In this document: one piece after another, positions 1 to 9,380 of the stretch
Position numbering within the stretch: the first letter of the stretch is position 1
Layout of the letters: each line of letters opens with the position of its first letter
Source: Mucilaginibacter sp.
GTDB taxonomy: Bacteria > Bacteroidota > Bacteroidia > Sphingobacteriales > Sphingobacteriaceae
Assembly (NCBI GenBank): GCA_028288285.1
Contig: JAQBNZ010000125.1
Span: forward strand, 1 to 52,301
DNA: 52,301 nt
Direction of reading: 5' to 3'
The notes under the pieces: model-generated
Database searches by the model: none
Told to the model about the DNA's origin: nothing
What the model saw: the letters and a program-made list of their open reading frames with translations, nothing else
Position numbers and translations under genes: made by a program

Positions 1-146
1 TTCAGCCCTCACAAAGGAAAAGAAGAAATAAACACGGTTTCCGTGAGCGCATGTCAACTGCTAACGGCAGAAGAATACTTGCAGCAAGAAGAGCCAAAGG
101 CAGAAAAAGATTGTCAGTATCTGACGAACGTAGCCACAAAGCTTAA
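1..146 (+). CDS. rpmH: 50S ribosomal protein L34, 5' end cut by window
   Basis: Reading from base 3, the frame gives a short, very basic protein tail ([17 protein letters not shown]..., ending DERSHKA) and stops at 144-146. This is the L34 sequence missing only its first few residues. L34 is a small rRNA-binding protein of the 50S subunit. It lies just upstream of rnpA, the conserved rpmH-rnpA-yidD order of bacterial chromosomes. Only the extreme N-terminus is outside the window. Confidence 0.95.
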   Translation, partial: QPSQRKRRNKHGFRERMSTANGRRILAARRAKGRKRLSVSDERSHKA

Positions 147-219
147 TTCTGGTTGTTTCTCCTTGTAAAAGGAGCCGAACCGGTTGTATAGCTTATTTTT
201 CGGTTCAGCACTAACAACT

Positions 220-600
220 ATGTATACTCTTAAAAAAGAAGAACGGTTATGTAATAAAAAGCTTATTGATGGGCTTTTTCATAACGGTTCTTCTTTTTTA
301 TGTTACCCCTTTAGGGCATCCTGGCAGTATACTGATGCTGTGCAGCAATTTCCCGTGCAAATATTATTTTCGGCATCAAAAAAGCGTTATAAGCGCGCCG
401 TTGACCGTAATTTAATAAAACGCCGCATGCGCGAAGCCTATCGCCTGCAAAAACAACTGCATTTATACACCACATTAATTAATGCCGATAAAAAGATTGT
501 GCTATCTGTTGGTTATATTGGTAAAGAAATACTCTCTTATGATGTTTTTGAAAAAAAAATGCTGAAGCTTTTAATACAGCTTAGAGGGGAGATTAAATGA
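220..600 (+). CDS. rnpA: Ribonuclease P protein component
   Basis: This is the protein subunit of RNase P, which helps the catalytic RNA cut 5' leaders from pre-tRNAs. The basic helix carrying the RNR-type signature ([14 protein letters not shown]) is clear in the middle of the protein, flanked by the usual beta strands. The frame is open from a TTG at 184, but the ATG at 220 ([11 protein letters not shown]) matches the family N-terminus and gives 126 aa, a normal length. The stop overlaps the yidD start as ATGA (597-600), implying translational coupling. Confidence 0.93.
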   Translation: MYTLKKEERLCNKKLIDGLFHNGSSFLCYPFRASWQYTDAVQQFPVQILFSASKKRYKRAVDRNLIKRRMREAYRLQKQLHLYTTLINADKKIVLSVGYIGKEILSYDVFEKKMLKLLIQLRGEIK

Positions 601-839
601 AATTTGTATGGGATATATTTAAAAGCCTGATAGGTGGATTGTTTATTGTATTGATAAAGATATATCAATATTTAATATCACCCTTAACGGGTGCATCATG
701 CCGTTATACACCTACATGTTCGCAATATGGGGTCGAGGCTATAAAAAAACATGGTGCTTTTAAAGGCGGATGGTTAACCATAAAACGTATTGCCAGCTGC
801 AACCCCTGGGGTGGGCACGGGCATGACCCAGTACCTTGA
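597..839 (+). CDS. yidD: Membrane protein insertion efficiency factor YidD
   Basis: An 80-aa protein of the YidD family (formerly DUF37/haemolysin-like), which acts at the inner membrane near YidC during membrane protein insertion. The N-terminal half is an amphipathic/hydrophobic helix (about residues 8-30). It is followed by the family core with conserved cysteines, [11 protein letters not shown], and a C-terminal [13 protein letters not shown]. It overlaps rnpA by 4 nt, the classic rnpA-yidD arrangement. No yidC is present in the window. Confidence 0.93.
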   Translation: MKFVWDIFKSLIGGLFIVLIKIYQYLISPLTGASCRYTPTCSQYGVEAIKKHGAFKGGWLTIKRIASCNPWGGHGHDPVP

Positions 840-881
840 TCAGGTTGACTTTAAACCTTCAACTTTACGCTTTCAACTAAA

Positions 882-1571
882 ATGAGCTACATTTTACAAA
901 TAGAAACTGCTACAACATCGTGTTCGGTTGCGCTTACACATAACAGGCAAGTGCTGGCATTTAAGGAAGTTAATGTTCGTAATATTCATGCAGAAGTTAT
1001 AACCGTTTATATTGATGAGCTGATAACTAAATGCAATATAACTTATGCCGATTTGGATGCTGTTGCAGTAAGTTGCGGCCCGGGCTCATATACAGGTTTG
1101 CGCATTGGTGTATCAACTGCTAAAGGCTTGTGTTTTGCGCTTGATAAACCGCTTATTGCTGTTGAAACTTTAGCAGCCATGGCTACAGGGGTAGTTGCCA
1201 ATCATCCGGTTGGAGACGACGTGCTTTTATGCCCCATGATTGATGCGCGCCGAATGGAAGTGTATACCGCTATATTTGATAAAGCCGGACAAATTATAAA
1301 ACCCACAGCTGCCGAAATTATTGATGAGAATAGCTTTGCTAATTTGCTTGCTAACCACAATATCCTTTTTTTTGGCGATGGTGCTGATAAATGCCGTGAA
1401 ACATTGGGTAATAACCCACATGCGCATTTTTTACCTGATTTTGCTAACTCTGCAGCTTATTTAACTAATATAGCTACTGATAAATTTAACAGAAAAGAGT
1501 TTGTTGATGTAGCTTACTTTGAGCCATATTACCTTAAAGATTTTATAGCCGGTAAAAAGGCTGGAAGCTAA
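882..1571 (+). CDS. tsaB: tRNA t6A modification protein TsaB
   Basis: TsaB (YeaZ) is the non-catalytic partner of TsaD in the complex that makes N6-threonylcarbamoyladenosine at A37 of ANN-decoding tRNAs. The 229-aa protein starts with the ASKHA-type strand [18 protein letters not shown] and has the family signature [11 protein letters not shown] near residues 66-76. Length is normal. It lies 42 nt after yidD, and its stop codon is directly adjacent to the stop of the convergent gene at 1572, leaving no room for a separate terminator. Confidence 0.92.
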   Translation: MSYILQIETATTSCSVALTHNRQVLAFKEVNVRNIHAEVITVYIDELITKCNITYADLDAVAVSCGPGSYTGLRIGVSTAKGLCFALDKPLIAVETLAAMATGVVANHPVGDDVLLCPMIDARRMEVYTAIFDKAGQIIKPTAAEIIDENSFANLLANHNILFFGDGADKCRETLGNNPHAHFLPDFANSAAYLTNIATDKFNRKEFVDVAYFEPYYLKDFIAGKKAGS

Positions 1572-3005
1572 TTACTCTCCGTGTTTAAATATACGGCCCC
1601 AAAGAGTGCTAAAAAAGCCTTTGCCATCTGCCATGGGTATATGACTTGCGTTCATTGGATGTTCAATCACCGAGCCAAACTTTAATGAAAAGCCTAAAAA
1701 GATATCAGCACCAGAATAAGCCCCATTTTTGTTTATTTGTGCATTATTCCCCATACCGGCCCTTATAAAGTTTCCGGTTTGCAATAATCTTTCACTGCCA
1801 ATAAAAAACTCAGCATTTGAAGATTTTACCATAAACTGTCCACCCATATTAAATATTTTATACTGATCGTAAGAGGATGTTGCACTTACTGTAATGTTTT
1901 TGTATGATACTGGATTAACCATTGCAATAGTAAAACCGTTATAAAACAATTCTTTTGATGCAATTATTGTTGGTGAATACCTGAATTTTTTATCATAATC
2001 AAGCCAGTACTTTTTGTTGGCACTTAATTCAATTTTACCATTGGTAGGTGTAACAAATGAACCAAACTTGGCACCTGTACGAATCATCTTACGTGTGGTA
2101 AGATAAATATTGTTTTCTCTATTAAAGCTGGAAAGACCCTGTAATGTATCCTGGGTGTTAAATGTGTATGTGCCAGAGCGGCTGGCCCATTTTATAAAAC
2201 CTAAATCTTTAAGATTACCCTGCAAAATAAAGTTGTCTGCGGTACGTAAAGTTGTACCAATACTTATTGAAGCTCCCGGATTACGGAATGTAGGTAATAA
2301 ATCACTACCACCGAAAGGACCTGGCGTATAATTTAAATAATACTTGCCGCTTAAACCCAAAAGCGCATTGTCGTTTATTCTGTCAAAATCAATACTTGAT
2401 TGGTTAATGGTTAGTTTTTGATACTGTATACCCATTAATGCGCTTAACTTAATACCAAGCGCAAACTTTTTATTAATCTTTTCACTGTACGAAAAACTTA
2501 CTTGATTATAGGTTTGATAAGAAAGCGCATTATTAAATATATTATCATAATGATCTTTTGCAAAGGCCCCTGGGCCATTAAAAATCGCAACAGATTCATC
2601 AGTGTATACTCCTCTTGATTCGCCGCGTGTTTGCACAGAAAAACCTATTTCTCCATTTGAGGACAAATTGGTAAAAGCTTTAAACATAATTAAATATACA
2701 TTTACATTTGCGTTTATCTGGTTAAATGCACCTTTATCTATTTTTAACTGTGTATTATCATAACTGCCATTAAAAAACCTGCTTTTTAATGATGACTGAG
2801 AATTGCCTGTGATATAAAGATTACCGCTAATATTTGGTATAAACAAGTTAAAGGCATACTGTCTGCTGGAATCGGGGGTGAAAGTTTGCACCGAGGGGTT
2901 TTCAAATGATTCATACACCGTACCGGTGTTGTAATGAGAAAATTGCTGACTGAAGACTTTTGGAGCGCATAATATTAAACAAATAGCTAATAAAATTTTT
3001 CTCAT
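1572..3005 (-). CDS. Putative outer-membrane beta-barrel protein (DUF5723/PorV-like)
   Basis: A 477-aa protein with an N-terminal signal peptide (about 19 residues, cut near VFS-QQ). The rest is alternating polar/aromatic strands typical of Bacteroidota outer-membrane barrels, and it ends in a short soluble tail. The overall look (an N-terminal stretch on NTGTVYESFENPS, repeated beta strands, many Tyr/Asn/Gly turns) resembles DUF5723-type proteins often tied to gliding/T9SS or cell-surface functions. No enzymatic motif is visible. Family assignment is from memory, so specific function is unknown. Confidence 0.65.
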   Translation of the reverse strand: MRKILLAICLILCAPKVFSQQFSHYNTGTVYESFENPSVQTFTPDSSRQYAFNLFIPNISGNLYITGNSQSSLKSRFFNGSYDNTQLKIDKGAFNQINANVNVYLIMFKAFTNLSSNGEIGFSVQTRGESRGVYTDESVAIFNGPGAFAKDHYDNIFNNALSYQTYNQVSFSYSEKINKKFALGIKLSALMGIQYQKLTINQSSIDFDRINDNALLGLSGKYYLNYTPGPFGGSDLLPTFRNPGASISIGTTLRTADNFILQGNLKDLGFIKWASRSGTYTFNTQDTLQGLSSFNRENNIYLTTRKMIRTGAKFGSFVTPTNGKIELSANKKYWLDYDKKFRYSPTIIASKELFYNGFTIAMVNPVSYKNITVSATSSYDQYKIFNMGGQFMVKSSNAEFFIGSERLLQTGNFIRAGMGNNAQINKNGAYSGADIFLGFSLKFGSVIEHPMNASHIPMADGKGFFSTLWGRIFKHGE

Positions 3006-3140
3006 ATAAACCTTCGCTTTTTGCTATAAATAACCGCTTTTTTAATTATATTAAAAAATCTTACCGGCAATCATTAATCAATTGATACCCCTTTAACGTA
3101 TTTAAGCCAATAGGGTTGTAATTTTATTGCTGCTATTTTA

Positions 3141-4733
3141 TTATTTTTTTAATAATATTGAATCGGCTGCATTTTGGAGCATGCAGAAGTTGGTATAAAA
3201 ATTTTTATCAGAAGCCGTAAGTTGATAAGATCCTGCATAATAGTTTTTCCAGGATAACGCATTGTTTTTGTAAGCATCATAAAAATCGCTTTTTAATTCG
3301 GCCTTTAGAATTGGCTGGGCATTTTTAAAATTGATAAAAAATGCCACATTGCTGCGCTCGGCCACCAAATTATCAAAGCGGATGTGTTGATCTGTTTTGT
3401 TTAAAAATTTACGGTTAAAGTAAGTATCGTTATAACTTTCCAGTTCATTTGAACTGTTTGCCAGTATAAGGTAGTTATCAATTATCCTGAAATAGGGCCG
3501 TCTAAAACCATTAAAGGCATCACCTAATAAAAAAAAAGGTAATTTGTTATAATTGAACTGGCCAATATCATCAGTTATCATCCGGCTTATATTAGTCATA
3601 AACGGCCTTAACTTTGAACCATCTTTAACTATAATAAGTGCTATTTTTTCCTGGTAGCGGGTAGTAATAACTGCAAATTCATTGCTTAGTAAACCATTAA
3701 ATTCTATGTTTAAATTTATACCGGTCTCTGCTTTTATTTTTGTAAATAACTGATCTTTTTCTGCCTTTAAACCTGCTTTTGTATGAAATTCTGATAGGTC
3801 GGACGTGAATTTTTTAGGATCAGATATAGCCAGGTTCATAGCATACGCCGTTGTAGAAGGGAATATCTCTTTCAAATCATTAACAACAGGCTGTTGTGCC
3901 GTAAATAAATTCAGGTAGCTTGCCGACTTATTTTTAATGATATTAGTATAGCCACTAAACATTAAGGCATCAGTTTTATAATTAAGGTTTAAAGCCGCCA
4001 AAGCAGGCAGTAGCCTAAAGCTTTTGAACAAATCTGAATTACTATTGCGGAATAACTGGCTAAACAGCGGGTTAAGCTGTTCGTAATTAACATACAGGTT
4101 AGCCAATGAATTTGAGTTTTGCTGATCTGGCAGCAGCAGGAATGCCTGCTTATTTATGTCATCCTTGTAAGCGGCGCTTTGGTATAACAACTCTTTTGAA
4201 AAACTTGCCGAAAATATATTTTCTTCTTTATTGATGATATAAAAGCGTTTTTTCAGGGAGGTAAAAAAAATAGTGTAGCCTTTTTTCTCGCCAATTTTTA
4301 GAGGAGTGATGACAAAACCTTTCTTTTGCTGCTTGGCCAATTTATCAAACTGAGTGATGTCAAAATCTTTTGATGCAGCGGCAGTAAGCAGTAGTTCAAC
4401 ATCATCAGTATGCAGTGGATGTACAGATACAAAAATATTGCTCCCGTTAAAGAACTGATCCAGCATCGAACTATTAAACAATACTTTTCTTACGGTATCC
4501 AGATCACTTATTTTTTGCTCGCCTATTAAGCTGCCTATGAGTGTATTATCTGTAAATATATCGTAAAAGCTTTTCTCATTGGCAAACTCAAACACCAGCG
4601 CGGCATTATCAGGAATAGTGCGCGTTACATTGCCCGCATGCATACCGGATGTGTTTAAGTTTTTAAAATACTCAACGGTAATGTATGCGGTGGCGGCAAT
4701 TAAAATTAATGTGATTACTATAATTCTTCTCAT
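3141..4733 (-). CDS. Membrane-anchored periplasmic protein of unknown function
   Basis: A 530-aa protein with one N-terminal hydrophobic segment (about residues 4-20) after MRR, so probably a signal anchor with the bulk in the periplasm. The soluble part is mixed alpha/beta with no enzymatic motif I recognise. It loosely resembles DUF3352-like proteins of Bacteroidota, which have repeated strand-helix units and an N-terminal anchor. It is reverse, like the barrel protein at 1572-3005, with a 135-nt gap. Co-transcription and a shared envelope role are possible but unproven. Confidence 0.6.
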   Translation of the reverse strand: MRRIIVITLILIAATAYITVEYFKNLNTSGMHAGNVTRTIPDNAALVFEFANEKSFYDIFTDNTLIGSLIGEQKISDLDTVRKVLFNSSMLDQFFNGSNIFVSVHPLHTDDVELLLTAAASKDFDITQFDKLAKQQKKGFVITPLKIGEKKGYTIFFTSLKKRFYIINKEENIFSASFSKELLYQSAAYKDDINKQAFLLLPDQQNSNSLANLYVNYEQLNPLFSQLFRNSNSDLFKSFRLLPALAALNLNYKTDALMFSGYTNIIKNKSASYLNLFTAQQPVVNDLKEIFPSTTAYAMNLAISDPKKFTSDLSEFHTKAGLKAEKDQLFTKIKAETGINLNIEFNGLLSNEFAVITTRYQEKIALIIVKDGSKLRPFMTNISRMITDDIGQFNYNKLPFFLLGDAFNGFRRPYFRIIDNYLILANSSNELESYNDTYFNRKFLNKTDQHIRFDNLVAERSNVAFFINFKNAQPILKAELKSDFYDAYKNNALSWKNYYAGSYQLTASDKNFYTNFCMLQNAADSILLKK

Positions 4734-4817
4734 TGCTTTAACAGGCGCAAGTTAGAATTTTACTGTACTACAAGAAAGTAATACTTTCATTTGGTTAACT
4801 TAGCCTTTTATAACCGG

Positions 4818-5204
4818 ATGAACAAACAAATTATTATAACCGCATCGCTTTTTGGGGCGCTGGCAGTTATTGCAGGTGCTTTTGGAGCGCATGCTTTACG
4901 TGCCTTGTTATCACCCAAACAGTTAGAGGTTTGGCAAACTGCTGTACAGTACCAGTTTTATCATGTATTTGCATTGCTATTCTTATCAACTTTTTCTCGC
5001 TTTAAAAATAAGCTGATAGTAGGTACTTATTATTTGTTTACTGTAGGCATAATATTCTTTTCGGGTTCGCTTTACTTGCTATCATGCCGAGATCTGTTAG
5101 GTATGCCGGGACTTGCAGTTTTAGGCCCCATAACGCCTATTGGCGGCCTGCTATTTATAATAGGTTGGGTAATGCTTGCTTTTGCAGCTATCAGAAACAA
5201 ATAA
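4818..5204 (+). CDS. DUF423 family small membrane protein
   Basis: A 128-aa protein with four predicted membrane helices and the DUF423 (YgdD-like) hallmark near the N-terminus: FGALAVIAGAFGAHALR, then QLEVWQTAVQYQFYHV. The frame opens at a TTG at 4791, but the ATG at 4818 places the first helix correctly and is preferred. Biochemical function of the family is not established. It ends 4 nt before the priA start, so the two are probably one transcript. Confidence 0.85.
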   Translation: MNKQIIITASLFGALAVIAGAFGAHALRALLSPKQLEVWQTAVQYQFYHVFALLFLSTFSRFKNKLIVGTYYLFTVGIIFFSGSLYLLSCRDLLGMPGLAVLGPITPIGGLLFIIGWVMLAFAAIRNK

Positions 5205-5208
5205 GCTG

Positions 5209-7695
5209 ATGTTAGAATTTTCTGAAGGTTTGCAGGCTCATCGTAAAACACTTTTTGTTGAAGTGATATTGCCTTTGGCTATCAGCCGGAACTACACTTA
5301 CCGCGTGCCTTTTGAAATGAACAACATCATTGCAATTGGTAAAAGGGTAGTGGTGCAGTTTGGCAAAAGTAAATTATATACGGCTATCGTATCGGCTATT
5401 ACTGAGCATGCACCTGAGAAGTATGAGGCCAAATACCTTATTGAAATTTTAGACGATAAACCTGTTGTAACCGAACGGCAATTAAAGTTTTGGCATTGGC
5501 TGGCCGAATATTATATGTGTAACGAAGGTGAAGTGATGAACGCGGCTTTACCATCGGCACTTAAGCTGGCCAGCGAAACCAAGGTAATGCTTAACCGCGA
5601 TTACGAATACGATCGCACACAACTAAACGACAAAGAGTTTTTAATAACCGAAGCACTTAGCATACAGCCCGAATTAACTGTTAGCGACATAGTAAAGTTA
5701 TTGGGCCAAAAAACGGTTATGCCTATTTTGAAGGCACTGTTCGAGAAAAATATTATCAATATATCTGAGGAGGTTAGTGAACGTTATAAACCCCGAAGGC
5801 GTACTTATTTAACGTTAAACCCCGAATATCATAACCAGGAAAGTTTAAAGGAGCTTTTTATTATACTGGAAAAGCGTGCGCCTAAACAAGCTGATGCAGT
5901 ACTGGCTTATATCAAACTATCGCGACAGCAAAAGGCTGTTACCAAAAATGAGCTGATAGAAGAAAGTGGCTCAGGTGATTCCAGTATAAAATCGCTTATT
6001 GAGAAAGAGGTTTTTATTGCTGAAGAAAGAACCATTAGTCGGTTAGGGTACGATGAGGATGATGAAATAGCCAATTTTGTGTTGAGCGATGCCCAGCAGA
6101 TAGCGCTTGAAGAAGTACAGGATCAGTTTAAAGAGAAAGACGTGGTGTTGCTGCATGGGGTAACCTCATCAGGTAAAACACAGATATACATAAGGCTGAT
6201 AGAAGAAATGATGAGTACCGGTAAACAGGTACTTTACCTGTTGCCCGAAATTGCCTTAACCACACATATTATTGAACGGTTACGGGTTTATTTTGGCGCT
6301 AACATAGGCGTATATCATTCCCGCTTTAATGATAACGAACGGGTGGAGGTTTGGCAAAAGGTGTTGAATAATGAGTACCGTGTGGTGCTGGGTGCCCGGT
6401 CGTCGGTGTTTTTACCGTTTCATAATCTGGGGCTTATAATAGTTGATGAGGAGCATGAAACTTCCTACAAGCAATATGACCCGGCTCCGCGATATAATGC
6501 CCGTGACGCGGCTATTTACCTGGCCAGCATGCATCAGGGTAAGGTATTGCTTGGCTCGGCTACACCTGCGTTTGAAACTTACTTTAACGCACGTATCCAT
6601 AAATTTGGTCTGGTTGAATTAGGCGAACGCTATGGTGGTGTTCAATTACCCCTTGTTGAGGTGGTAAGTATTGCCGAAGAAACTAAAAAGAAAACCATGC
6701 AATCGCACTTTACCAGTGTGCTGATGCTTGATATTGAGCAGGCGCTGGCTAATAAAGAGCAGGTAATACTGTTTCAGAACCGCCGTGGCTATGCACCGGT
6801 ACTGATGTGCAGAGTATGCGCTTACACTCCAAAATGTATCAATTGCGATGTTAGCCTCACCTACCATAAACACAGTGGCAAATTGCATTGCCATTATTGC
6901 GGTTACAGGGAAGATTCACCATCAGTATGCCCGGCATGCGGATCAACTCATTTGGAATACAAAGGTTTTGGCACCGAGAAGGTGGAAGATGAGTTATCTG
7001 TTATTCTACCTGATGTGCGTTTGGCCCGTATGGACCTGGATACCACACGGTCGCGTAATGCATTGCAAACTATATTGAACAATCTGGAAGAAAAGAAGAT
7101 TGACATACTGGTAGGCACTCAAATGGTAGCAAAGGGCCTCGATTTTGCTGATGTTACCGTAATAGGTATCATTAATGCTGATAGTCTTTTAAAATATCCT
7201 GATTACCGTGCTAACGAACGCAGTTACCAGATGCTGGCCCAGGTAAGTGGCAGGGCAGGGCGCAGGGGCAAGCAGGGTAAAGTAGTAATTCAAACCTATG
7301 ATCCCGGCCATCGTGTAATAAAACAGGTTATAGCAAATGATTACGCCGACCTGTACTTTACCGAGATGGAAGAACGCAAAAGTTTTAAGTACCCACCATA
7401 TTACCGTATCATTAATCTGGATATAAAGCACAAGAACCCCGAAATACTATATAATCAGGCAGAATACCTTGCCAATGAACTGCGCAAGCATTTTGGCGAA
7501 AGGGTGATAGGGCCAGAGCAGCCGCTAATTAACCGTATCCGCAATTACTACATTAAATCTATCATGCTAAAGTTTGAAAGGGATACCATATCCATTGTGA
7601 AGGCAAAAGCAATCATCAGAGATGTGATAACCCAGTTTCAAACAACTAAATTAAGCAAGGGCAGCATAGTGCAGCCCGATGTAGATCCCTATTAA
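5209..7695 (+). CDS. priA: Primosomal protein N' (replication restart helicase PriA)
   Basis: PriA recognises stalled forks and D-loops, unwinds with 3'-5' polarity and reloads the replicative helicase. From the ATG at 5209 the protein has 828 aa. The N-terminal DNA-binding domain comes first, then Walker A GVTSSGKT (about 317-324), a DEEH box (about 413-416), and a cysteine-rich zinc region (CRVCAYTPKCINC ... CHYCG ... CPACG). The helicase C-terminal motifs include VGTQMVAKGLDF and QVSGRAGR. The upstream frame extends to 5176, overlapping the previous gene; 5209 is the better start. Its TAA shares bases with the stop of the convergent lipoprotein gene. Confidence 0.96.
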   Translation: MLEFSEGLQAHRKTLFVEVILPLAISRNYTYRVPFEMNNIIAIGKRVVVQFGKSKLYTAIVSAITEHAPEKYEAKYLIEILDDKPVVTERQLKFWHWLAEYYMCNEGEVMNAALPSALKLASETKVMLNRDYEYDRTQLNDKEFLITEALSIQPELTVSDIVKLLGQKTVMPILKALFEKNIINISEEVSERYKPRRRTYLTLNPEYHNQESLKELFIILEKRAPKQADAVLAYIKLSRQQKAVTKNELIEESGSGDSSIKSLIEKEVFIAEERTISRLGYDEDDEIANFVLSDAQQIALEEVQDQFKEKDVVLLHGVTSSGKTQIYIRLIEEMMSTGKQVLYLLPEIALTTHIIERLRVYFGANIGVYHSRFNDNERVEVWQKVLNNEYRVVLGARSSVFLPFHNLGLIIVDEEHETSYKQYDPAPRYNARDAAIYLASMHQGKVLLGSATPAFETYFNARIHKFGLVELGERYGGVQLPLVEVVSIAEETKKKTMQSHFTSVLMLDIEQALANKEQVILFQNRRGYAPVLMCRVCAYTPKCINCDVSLTYHKHSGKLHCHYCGYREDSPSVCPACGSTHLEYKGFGTEKVEDELSVILPDVRLARMDLDTTRSRNALQTILNNLEEKKIDILVGTQMVAKGLDFADVTVIGIINADSLLKYPDYRANERSYQMLAQVSGRAGRRGKQGKVVIQTYDPGHRVIKQVIANDYADLYFTEMEERKSFKYPPYYRIINLDIKHKNPEILYNQAEYLANELRKHFGERVIGPEQPLINRIRNYYIKSIMLKFERDTISIVKAKAIIRDVITQFQTTKLSKGSIVQPDVDPY

Positions 7696-8021
7696 TTGAT
7701 TTTACTGATGCTGATGATTTTAGCTTCCTGAAGACCATGCCCGGCTATTGAACCACATTGGAACGTTGTGTTAAGTACGGTGTAGGTAACCAACACTTTT
7801 ACTGAATCTGCAACTTTATATTCATCTGCCAGGTTAACCGGACTGTAAGAGCTATTTCTGGCGGCATCTACTAATACATAGCCACATCCATCAACCGCAA
7901 CTGCCCCGGTATTGCGTATAACAGCCGTTGATGTTGTTGAGTTTGTGCTTTCTTTTTTGCAAGAGTAAAAACCGATAGCTGATAGAACAAGAATTAAAGC
8001 TGATGCTTTTAAGATTTTCAT
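7692..8021 (-). CDS. Small secreted lipoprotein, function unknown
   Basis: A 109-aa protein with an SPII signal peptide and lipobox (GFYSC, Cys near residue 21), so predicted to be lipid-anchored in the envelope. The mature part is a single small beta-rich domain with conserved-looking cysteines (CGYVLVDAARN and FQCGSIAG). It resembles small Bacteroidota lipoproteins of unknown role. It converges on priA, and the two stop codons share the palindrome TTAA at 7692-7695. Confidence 0.75.
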   Translation of the reverse strand: MKILKASALILVLSAIGFYSCKKESTNSTTSTAVIRNTGAVAVDGCGYVLVDAARNSSYSPVNLADEYKVADSVKVLVTYTVLNTTFQCGSIAGHGLQEAKIISISKIN

Positions 8022-8137
8022 ATATGTGTTTTAGTGTGTACTGCTCTTACGTGAGGTAAGGCGTTATTATTACAGGGTCTTTGTTTTTTATGTTAATAAC
8101 TGTTCATCTGTTTGCAATTTAAAAACCACCTTTTTAT

Positions 8138-8145
8138 TAACTTTG
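8138..8145 (+). promoter_or_regulatory. Bacteroidota-type -7 element upstream of pcm
   Basis: TAACTTTG fits the TAnnTTTG consensus of the Bacteroidota primary sigma factor. It ends 7 nt before the pcm ATG, so the transcript would have a very short leader. A TTTG at 8111-8114 could be the upstream box, but its spacing is longer than usual. Confidence 0.5.
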
Positions 8146-8152
8146 CTGTGTA

Positions 8153-8809
8153 ATGGCGTACAAGTTTATTGATAATTATAGGGAGCAGGGAGCACGTAAA
8201 AGGCTGGTTGAAGTTTTAAGGAAAAAAGGAATTGCAGATGAACGGGTGTTAAAAGCCATAGGCAAAATTCCACGTCATTTCTTTTTTGATGAAACCTTCT
8301 GGAACCAGGCTTATAAGGATATTGCGTTCCCGATAGGGGCCGGGCAAACTATATCACAACCTTATACGGTGGCCTACCAAACAGAACTGCTACATATTAA
8401 CAAAGGCGATAAAGTGCTGGAGATAGGGACTGGTTGCGGTTATCAAACCTGTGTTTTGATGGAACTGGGTGCCAATGTGGTAACCATTGAGCGCCAGGAA
8501 ACACTTTATGAACGTACCATACAAGTGTTGCCTTATATGGGCTATAAACCGCAATTCTTTTTAGGCGATGGCTCAATAGGCAAAGCCGAACATGCTCCAT
8601 ATGACAAAATAATTGTAACCGCTGGCGCCCCAACAGTACCCGATGTATTATTAAAACAACTTAATATTGGCGGTATACTGGTTATCCCGGTTGGCGATGA
8701 ACAATTTCAAAAAATGGTTACCGTATTAAAAACCGGTGAACATGATTACGAAAAACATGAGCTGGATACCTTTAGGTTTGTACCGTTGGTAGGTGATAGG
8801 GCGTGGTAG
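8153..8809 (+). CDS. pcm: Protein-L-isoaspartate O-methyltransferase
   Basis: PCMT uses S-adenosylmethionine to methylate L-isoaspartyl residues and so starts repair of aged proteins. The 218-aa protein has the family's early FPIGAGQTISQPYTVA block and the SAM-binding motif VLEIGTGCGYQT (about 89-100). The later GGILVIPVG follows. Length and order are normal. It stands alone between convergent neighbours, with a repeat-type hairpin (8813-8901) after it. Confidence 0.94.
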   Translation: MAYKFIDNYREQGARKRLVEVLRKKGIADERVLKAIGKIPRHFFFDETFWNQAYKDIAFPIGAGQTISQPYTVAYQTELLHINKGDKVLEIGTGCGYQTCVLMELGANVVTIERQETLYERTIQVLPYMGYKPQFFLGDGSIGKAEHAPYDKIIVTAGAPTVPDVLLKQLNIGGILVIPVGDEQFQKMVTVLKTGEHDYEKHELDTFRFVPLVGDRAW

Positions 8810-8812
8810 TAA

Positions 8813-8901
8813 TAGACGCAAGAGATTAGAACCAAGAACCAAGATAAAAGCCCCTTAAGTTTATTAAGGACTTTGCTATTCAATCTTGATTCTTACGTCT
8901 A
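8813..8901. repeat. Short-word inverted repeat acting as convergent terminator (pcm/smpB)
   Basis: The left side (8813-8844) is built of AAGA/CCAAGAA-like words and the right side (8883-8901) of their complements (ATCTTGATTCTTACGTCTA). An inner hairpin CCTTAA/TTAAGG sits in between. It lies exactly between two convergent genes, so it may terminate both. It belongs to the short-word inverted-repeat class seen also at 12538-12613 and 28821-28891. Confidence 0.55.
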
Positions 8902-8902
8902 T

Positions 8903-9352
8903 TTACCTTTTCATCGCCCTGTCCATCTCAACCTTTGTATCGCGCTCTTTCAAGGTTTCGCGTTTATCGAAGGTCTTTTTACCTTGGGCAAGGCCTATTT
9001 CAAGCTTAGCAAAACCACGCTCACTAATAAATAAGGCAAGGGGTACAATAGTTAATCCTTTTTCTTCGCCGCGGGTAGATAGTTTTTTTAATTCTTTTTT
9101 GTTGAGTAGCAGCACACGGTCGCGTTTGGCTTCGTGGTTGTAAAATGAGCCAAAAGAATATTCAGCGATATGCAGGTTACGCACGTAAAGCTGGTTATCA
9201 ATAAAGGTGCAAAAAGCATCGTTTATGTTTGCCTTGCCCTCACGGATAGATTTGATCTCGGTACCCAGCAGTTTTATACCCGCTGTATATTTATCCAGTA
9301 TATGATACTCAAAGTATGCCTTTTTATTCTTGATATATAAATTCTGATCCAT
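8903..9352 (-). CDS. smpB: SsrA-binding protein SmpB
   Basis: SmpB delivers tmRNA to stalled ribosomes for trans-translation. The 149-aa protein has the typical start (LYIKNKKAYFEYHILDKYTAGIKLLGTEIKS), the core motif YNHEAKRDRVLLLNKKELKKL, and the basic C-terminal tail ending DRAMKR that inserts into the mRNA channel. Length is normal for the family. The ssrA gene itself is not in the window. Confidence 0.96.
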   Translation of the reverse strand: MDQNLYIKNKKAYFEYHILDKYTAGIKLLGTEIKSIREGKANINDAFCTFIDNQLYVRNLHIAEYSFGSFYNHEAKRDRVLLLNKKELKKLSTRGEEKGLTIVPLALFISERGFAKLEIGLAQGKKTFDKRETLKERDTKVEMDRAMKR

Positions 9353-9380
9353 CCTGCGCTTCCTTTGTGCAAATATGCAA

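Noticed and set aside
159..174. Small hairpin CTCCTT-GTAA-AAGGAG between rpmH and rnpA
   Set aside because: Only 6 bp with no T-run. It could be chance, and the two genes are normally cotranscribed.
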